Positions 13,844-17,603 of a DNA stretch of 17,603 nt are shown here, piece after piece. The DNA comes from Patescibacteria group bacterium UBA5738. GTDB taxonomy: Bacteria > Patescibacteriota > Minisyncoccia > Minisyncoccales > UBA5738. How positions within the stretch are numbered: position 1 is the first letter of the stretch; each line of letters begins with the position of its first letter. Where the stretch lies: positions 1 through 17,603 of the forward strand of contig DIFW01000002.1 of the NCBI GenBank assembly GCA_002419295.1. Direction: 5' to 3'. The position numbers and the translations under genes were made by a program. The notes under the pieces are model-generated. The model searched no databases and was not told the origin of the DNA. It was given only the letters and a program-made list of their open reading frames with translations.

Positions 13844-15274
13844 TTATCGCATTAAAAGAAAATATTTCCATGGAATTTTCACCGCGTTGCGTTCTTTTGA
13901 ATGCTCCAATTCATCGTTGGAAATAATAATGCTGTATTCGGGTTTTATTTTTCGCGCCGTCGCGATCGCCTGCCGGTATCCTTTTTTTCCAGCGCCGATT
14001 TCCATCACAATCCGGCGTTTTCCCAAAGTGATAATAAAATCCGCGCCGCCCTCGGAAACATCGTAGGCCAGCGAACAATCGCCAAAACGCGGCAAAATCC
14101 CGTTCAAATACATTCCCGCCAAATCCTCAAACAAGCCGCCCTGATAATTTTCAAATATATCCGCACTCTCTCGGGCCGCCAAATATGAAAACCTGAGCGC
14201 CGGCGTCGCGAAAAGATATTTTGACGGTTTTTTAACCTGTCGAAAATGGGCGCCGAAAGGCGCAACCCGCAAAACCAGACCAGAACTTTCAAGGGATTTT
14301 AAAATAAGGCGCAAGGTATCGGATTTCATTTCCATCGTCTGGCTCAATTTTGTCACGCTTACTCCCAATGTTTCGGAAATCAGATACAATATCTTGTCAA
14401 TACGATTCAATGTTTCAGTTTCAAATTTGTAAAATTGCGGAATATCGGAATAAATTATTTTGTTGATAATCTGCGCGATAAAACTTGCCGCCATGCCGTC
14501 ATTGTCCATTTTCAGCGCGAATGGGAATGTTCCATATTTAATGTATCGGCTTATTTCCAACGAATCAATATTCAGCCAATATTTTTTTATTCCAACGCTT
14601 GCTTTTCGCAATTTTTCAAACGCGTCTTGAGCGCTTTGCGACCGCAAAATCGCGTCCTCAACCGCCCGCGTGGCCTCACCCGCCGGGAATTTGCCATATT
14701 TGAAAAGCATATATTCGGAAAAACCGACCGGATTGACATCGACAAAGAAAACTCGGCGGGCAACATCGGCGCCAACTTGTTCGCGTAAAAGCAATGCCGC
14801 CGATCCGGTACAAAAAATCATCACTTTCTTTGACTTGTCATACATTGACTTCAAAAAAAACGCCCACTTATCGTCATAATGGATTTCGTCCAAAAAAAGA
14901 ACCAGAGGCGTGTCAATTTCTTCCAAGCGCTTGCCGGTCAATTCTTCATAATTCTCAAAAACATCCCACAAACCGCCGCCGAACCTTTTCACCGCTTCGT
15001 CGGCCGAAAGATAAAATTTGCCGACATCTCCGCCCAAAGACAAAAAAAGCTGGGCCAGCAATGTGGTTTTGCCCGTTCCGCGCAACCCGGGCATAACGAT
15101 TATCCGCGGCTCGCCGCCTTTGGCCAAAAAATCAAGCGCGTAACGGCGCAACTCAAAAAACACGCTCCGCTTGAAAAACGGTTTGCCTTGCGCGTCATTG
15201 GCCATCCCCCGCAATCGCTTCGGCGCCGAAACGATTTGTGCCTGAATATATTTTTGCAATTCCTTATTCTTCAT
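13844..15274 (-). CDS. AAA+ ATPase with C-terminal DUF4143-type domain
   Basis: This is a 476-residue cytoplasmic ATPase. Walker A is GLRGTGKTT (63-71), Walker B LVLFLDEIHY with D129-E130, and a sensor-like strand reads MIFCTGSAALLL. A winged-helix-like part (about 300-345: VSVTKLSQTMEMKSDTLR, LKSLESSGLV) follows. The C-terminal DUF4143-like domain has D412 and E425, but the expected ExK lysine is a glycine (MEIGAGKK), with lysines only at 430-431, so the nuclease-like site is probably altered. Family members are widespread in bacteria and archaea with mostly unknown roles. An operator-like array with a TTGACA box lies upstream (15279-15334), and a membrane-anchored PsbP-like protein follows 16 bases downstream. 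Confidence 0.88.
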   Translation of the reverse strand: MKNKELQKYIQAQIVSAPKRLRGMANDAQGKPFFKRSVFFELRRYALDFLAKGGEPRIIVMPGLRGTGKTTLLAQLFLSLGGDVGKFYLSADEAVKRFGGGLWDVFENYEELTGKRLEEIDTPLVLFLDEIHYDDKWAFFLKSMYDKSKKVMIFCTGSAALLLREQVGADVARRVFFVDVNPVGFSEYMLFKYGKFPAGEATRAVEDAILRSQSAQDAFEKLRKASVGIKKYWLNIDSLEISRYIKYGTFPFALKMDNDGMAASFIAQIINKIIYSDIPQFYKFETETLNRIDKILYLISETLGVSVTKLSQTMEMKSDTLRLILKSLESSGLVLRVAPFGAHFRQVKKPSKYLFATPALRFSYLAARESADIFENYQGGLFEDLAGMYLNGILPRFGDCSLAYDVSEGGADFIITLGKRRIVMEIGAGKKGYRQAIATARKIKPEYSIIISNDELEHSKERNAVKIPWKYFLLMR

Positions 15275-15278
15275 AACT

Positions 15279-15334
15279 CTAACCTATCACAAAGGGTTAG
15301 TAATTGTCAATACTAACCCTTTTCAAAGGGTTAG
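15279..15334. promoter_or_regulatory. Array of alternating inverted half-sites upstream of the ATPase gene
   Basis: Half-sites alternate in orientation: CTAACC (15279-15284), GGGTTAG (within 15291-15302), CTAACCC (within 15311-15322) and GGGTTAG (within 15325-15334). AAAGGGTTAGTA and TACTAACCCTTT form a perfect 12-bp inverted repeat with an 8-base spacer, and the last two form a 10-bp inverted repeat with a 2-base spacer. The array covers the -35 region and reaches within a few bases of the ATG at 15274. It looks like a repressor or activator binding array, with no T-run to suggest a terminator. Confidence 0.72.
15282..15310 (-). promoter_or_regulatory. Candidate promoter of the ATPase gene
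   Basis: A perfect TTGACA (15305-15310) lies on the minus strand in the spacer of the 12-bp inverted repeat. At a spacing of 17-18 bases the -10 would be ATAGGT or TAGGTT, poor matches, so an activator may be needed or the -10 is nonstandard. The leader would be almost absent. Confidence 0.45.
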
Positions 15335-15413
15335 CGAAACACCACCGATTATTTATGGGCAACTATCGGTCCAATTCAGCCGGCTCATTTATATTTTACC
15401 AGACATAAACACT

Positions 15414-15437
15414 AAAAAACAGGGCTTAACCTGTTTT
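15414..15437 (-). terminator. Rho-independent terminator after the PsbP-like gene at 15457
   Basis: AAAACAGG (15416-15423) and CCTGTTTT (15430-15437) form a perfect 8-bp stem with a 6-base loop. On the minus strand the second arm ends in a T-run (CCTGTTTTTTAG). It lies 20 bases after the stop of the gene at 15457 and separates it from the ATPase unit. Bases 15335-15413 hold nothing I recognise. Confidence 0.7.
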
Positions 15438-15456
15438 GGCCGTTAAATAGTCGCGA

Positions 15457-16089
15457 TCATTCCGTCTCGTTTGCGCCAACCGCGATTGAATTGATAATTT
15501 CTCTGGTCTGTTCATCCGCGCCGGCGGCATTGGCGCCGTAGCCGGCAAAAACATAGGCAAAATAATCTTTGGTTTCAAAAACATAAAGCGGGCCGGCGCA
15601 AGCGCCGTTTAACGCCAGCGTGGGATCGCCGCTTTCCACTTGAAAAATTTTTTTGGAAGCAAGTTCAATCTCGGACACCAGCGGCGAAATGGAAAAATCG
15701 CGCACCATCATAAAATCTTCATAAAGTTGAACCAACAATCCCGATCCCTGTCCGTTGATCGGTTTTTGTGCGGCCAGAACCCGCAGATCGACACAATCGG
15801 GATCGCATTGGCCGGATTTCGCGCATTTTCTGTTGTTCAGCTCCGCGCTGATAATGCCGGGCGCGTAACGGTCATAATTGACATCAAGCGCCCAATTCGC
15901 CGGATAATCCATTGAAAAACCGTATGTTTTTTCTTTGAAATTTTTCCATTTGTCCTGCCCTGTTTGCGCTTGGCCAATCAATATCCACGCCGAAGTCAAA
16001 ACCAGCGCCAAAAAAACCGCAAGAGCAACCAGCGTTTTTTTGCGGCAATCGCACCCCAAACACTCTTTTTTCGAATCACAATTTTCCAT
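15457..16089 (-). CDS. Membrane-anchored PsbP-like protein with cysteine-rich cytoplasmic head
   Basis: This is a 210-residue protein. A short N-terminal segment, MENCDSKKECLGCDCRKK, has four cysteines (C4, C10, C13, C15) before one membrane helix (about 19-40). The rest is a PsbP-like domain that opens WKNFKEKTYGFSMDYPANW and ends REIINSIAVG. Four more cysteines in the domain (NRKCAKSGQCDPDC and NGACAG) probably form disulfides outside the cell. The inner cysteines could bind a metal or a partner, which is speculative. It has its own promoter-like sequence ending six bases before the ATG, with no Shine-Dalgarno, suggesting leaderless expression, and its own terminator. The function is unknown. 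Confidence 0.75.
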   Translation of the reverse strand: MENCDSKKECLGCDCRKKTLVALAVFLALVLTSAWILIGQAQTGQDKWKNFKEKTYGFSMDYPANWALDVNYDRYAPGIISAELNNRKCAKSGQCDPDCVDLRVLAAQKPINGQGSGLLVQLYEDFMMVRDFSISPLVSEIELASKKIFQVESGDPTLALNGACAGPLYVFETKDYFAYVFAGYGANAAGADEQTREIINSIAVGANETE

Positions 16090-16095
16090 TCTTGC

Positions 16096-16123
16096 ATTTT
16101 AACATATCGCCGCCTTGAATCAA
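16096..16123 (-). promoter_or_regulatory. Candidate promoter, leaderless-type, of the gene at 15457
   Basis: TTGATT (16118-16123) and TAAAAT (16096-16101) on the minus strand are separated by 16 bases, with four and five matches to consensus. The -10 ends six bases before the ATG at 16089, so transcription should start at the start codon. Confidence 0.5.
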
Positions 16124-16164
16124 TTCTTGCCAAATTCATTGCTTATTGCGGCACACGGATCAAA

Positions 16165-17603
16165 TCAGCGGCTCGAATCCATTTTGTTTTTTAAATAATC
16201 TTTAAAAATTTTATTTTGCTCGATTTTCAAATTATTCGAAAAACAAACAAAATGATACGCCTTTCCGCAACCCGCATCATCGCCGACAGTTTGCAAATTA
16301 TCGCAAAACTCCACCTTTAAGTCGGGCGAAGAATAATTTCCCCATCCTTCCCTTTCGCTGACGCAAAAATGATCGTTTTTAGCCGGAGAATACAAGCACA
16401 ATTCGTTAGTTCGCCCGGTGCAAGTTCCTCCATGATTATAACCGCCATACAAAAACTCTTTGACGCCGTCGCCGTCAATATCTTTTGCCTCGGCGACGCT
16501 GACACCTCTCCATCTGTGCTCGTCAAGCCGCCAGATTGTTGAGGTGTTGCCGCGCCCGTCCGTTGACAGTATTGACAATGTTGATTCCGGCATTCCTTCA
16601 ATTATGCAACCGCCATAAGAAATTTTTGCGCCGGCGGTATTATAATTACTTTCCTCGCTGAATATTTTTCCTTCCTTCACGCCGCAGAAATCAAGGGATT
16701 CGGACAAAAGCTTGCGCGAAGAAACAATCGGCTCCTGCTCCGAATTCACCTCGGTAAATTTGAAGGTGGAAATAATTTTATCCATAATTGGCTTATCATC
16801 ATTGTTTGCGCTGATTGTCGTTCCGTCCGCATAAAGATTTAATGCCTGATCAATATAGTAATTTGTCTTATCGCAATCTTTTATTCTGTCAACATATTTT
16901 AAAGCCGCGAGCCCTCCGAAAATCATCGGCTCCAAAACGGGCATTGTTTCCGGCGCCGCGCCTCTTTCCGGATTTTCAATGATGAAATTTACAAATTCCT
17001 TGAAATTAAAATCGTCATGTAATCGTCCCGTGCGATCAACCCGCTTTTTGCCGATTTGGAACATCCCCGCCGCATATCCCGGCTGGCATATGCTTTGCGA
17101 TTCGTCCTCCGGTCCTTTCGCGCCATTTGAAAAATTAATTTGAATGAATGAACGGTTCCCGGAAGGAGCATAATCGCCAAATGACCCGTCATCAAAAGTC
17201 CACGATTGAGGATATTTTAATTCAAACCCATATTCTTCATTGCGGTAGGTTTTCCAATCCGAAATATCAACGGATTTATTTTCTTCAAACTCAATCGTGG
17301 CGATGATTGGCTCAAACATTTTCAAAATTTCTTCATTTTCGCTGTCCGTATAAATAAAGTCTGAAATTAAAGAATTAAATTGGCATTTTGAATGGTTTTC
17401 GGAAGAATCGCAACTTATTTGATGGCCGCCGATGCCGATATAATCAGTCTCTTTTTTTGAAATATCGGGAAATATTTTTAAACCAATATTCTCGGAGGCA
17501 TTTCCTCGCGTTTGCGAAGCCGCGGATTGGTAATATGTTTTTTCAACAATCCAATTCGCCGGATATTGGAATTCAAATCCATTCCAACGGTATCTTTCCC
17601 AAG
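16165..17603 (-). CDS. Multidomain PsbP-like protein, 5' end beyond the window
   Basis: An ATG at 17325 might be taken as the start, but the frame is open without a stop to the window edge (first full codon at 17601), adding at least 92 residues, so the visible part is about 478 codons. The added part begins WERYRWNGFEFQYPANW and ends KMFEPIIATIEF, a complete PsbP-like domain. A second copy opens DWKTYRNEEYGFELKYP and ends KIISTFKFTE. The last 190 residues contain AKDIDGDGVKEFLYGG, a calcium-loop or FG-GAP-like motif, within a cysteine-rich region (about ten Cys, likely disulfides outside the cell). The true N-terminus, probably with a signal or anchor as in its neighbours, is missing. It ends 75 bases before the ATG at 16089. 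The function is unknown. Confidence 0.78.
   Translation of the reverse strand, partial: WERYRWNGFEFQYPANWIVEKTYYQSAASQTRGNASENIGLKIFPDISKKETDYIGIGGHQISCDSSENHSKCQFNSLISDFIYTDSENEEILKMFEPIIATIEFEENKSVDISDWKTYRNEEYGFELKYPQSWTFDDGSFGDYAPSGNRSFIQINFSNGAKGPEDESQSICQPGYAAGMFQIGKKRVDRTGRLHDDFNFKEFVNFIIENPERGAAPETMPVLEPMIFGGLAALKYVDRIKDCDKTNYYIDQALNLYADGTTISANNDDKPIMDKIISTFKFTEVNSEQEPIVSSRKLLSESLDFCGVKEGKIFSEESNYNTAGAKISYGGCIIEGMPESTLSILSTDGRGNTSTIWRLDEHRWRGVSVAEAKDIDGDGVKEFLYGGYNHGGTCTGRTNELCLYSPAKNDHFCVSEREGWGNYSSPDLKVEFCDNLQTVGDDAGCGKAYHFVCFSNNLKIEQNKIFKDYLKNKMDSSR

Noticed and set aside
1..17603. CRISPR arrays, tRNA genes, rRNA and insertion sequences
   Set aside because: I looked on both strands for regular repeats with spacers, cloverleaf-like segments, conserved rRNA stretches and transposase motifs and saw none that hold up.

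Overview
The window looks like a chromosomal piece of an uncultured candidate-phyla-radiation (Patescibacteria, probably Parcubacteria-like) bacterium. This is an inference. It rests on the compact, almost entirely minus-strand layout, an ftsA-ftsZ pair with a tail-less FtsZ, a class III (anaerobic) ribonucleotide reductase, a ComEC without its nuclease domain, and several membrane-anchored proteins with a 'YGFEFxYP' (PsbP-like) domain of a kind I associate with these genomes. No RNA gene of a known family, CRISPR array, transposase or integrase is recognisable.

Layout from left to right; all genes read right to left. (1) 1-94: start of a secreted small protein with a clear promoter. (2) 95-380: no gene; a strongly self-complementary tract (181-311) and a rho-independent terminator that closes the operon to its right. 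(3) 381-4297: an apparent five-gene operon. It opens with an AbiEi/AbiEii-type toxin-antitoxin pair under one promoter overlapped by a 16-bp perfect inverted repeat, followed by nrdG, a SWIM zinc-finger protein and comEC. (4) 4512-6503: two orphan genes, one a probable nucleotidyltransferase-fold protein with a cysteine-rich tail, the other unknown. (5) 6732-8846: nrdD with its own promoter and a leader of about 86 nt. (6) 9026-12484: a short membrane protein, ybeY, ftsA and ftsZ, probably one transcription unit for rRNA maturation and cell division. (7) 12610-15274: an AAA+/DUF4143-type ATPase followed by a membrane-anchored PsbP-like protein, with alternating inverted operator-like half-sites at its promoter. 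(8) 15457-17603: two more PsbP-like proteins, the last a multidomain protein whose start lies beyond the window.

Functionally, nrdD and nrdG together make deoxynucleotides without oxygen, although they sit 3.7 kb apart in different transcription units. FtsA, which carries a membrane-targeting helix, and FtsZ form the division core, yet FtsZ stops at the end of its globular part and lacks the tail peptide that normally binds FtsA. At least five PsbP-like domains in four proteins within about 6 kb form a local family of envelope-anchored proteins of unknown role. The most unusual features are the toxin-antitoxin-headed operon with nrdG and comEC behind it, the alternating operator array before the ATPase, the unexplained structured tract at 181-311, and the clustered PsbP-like family.
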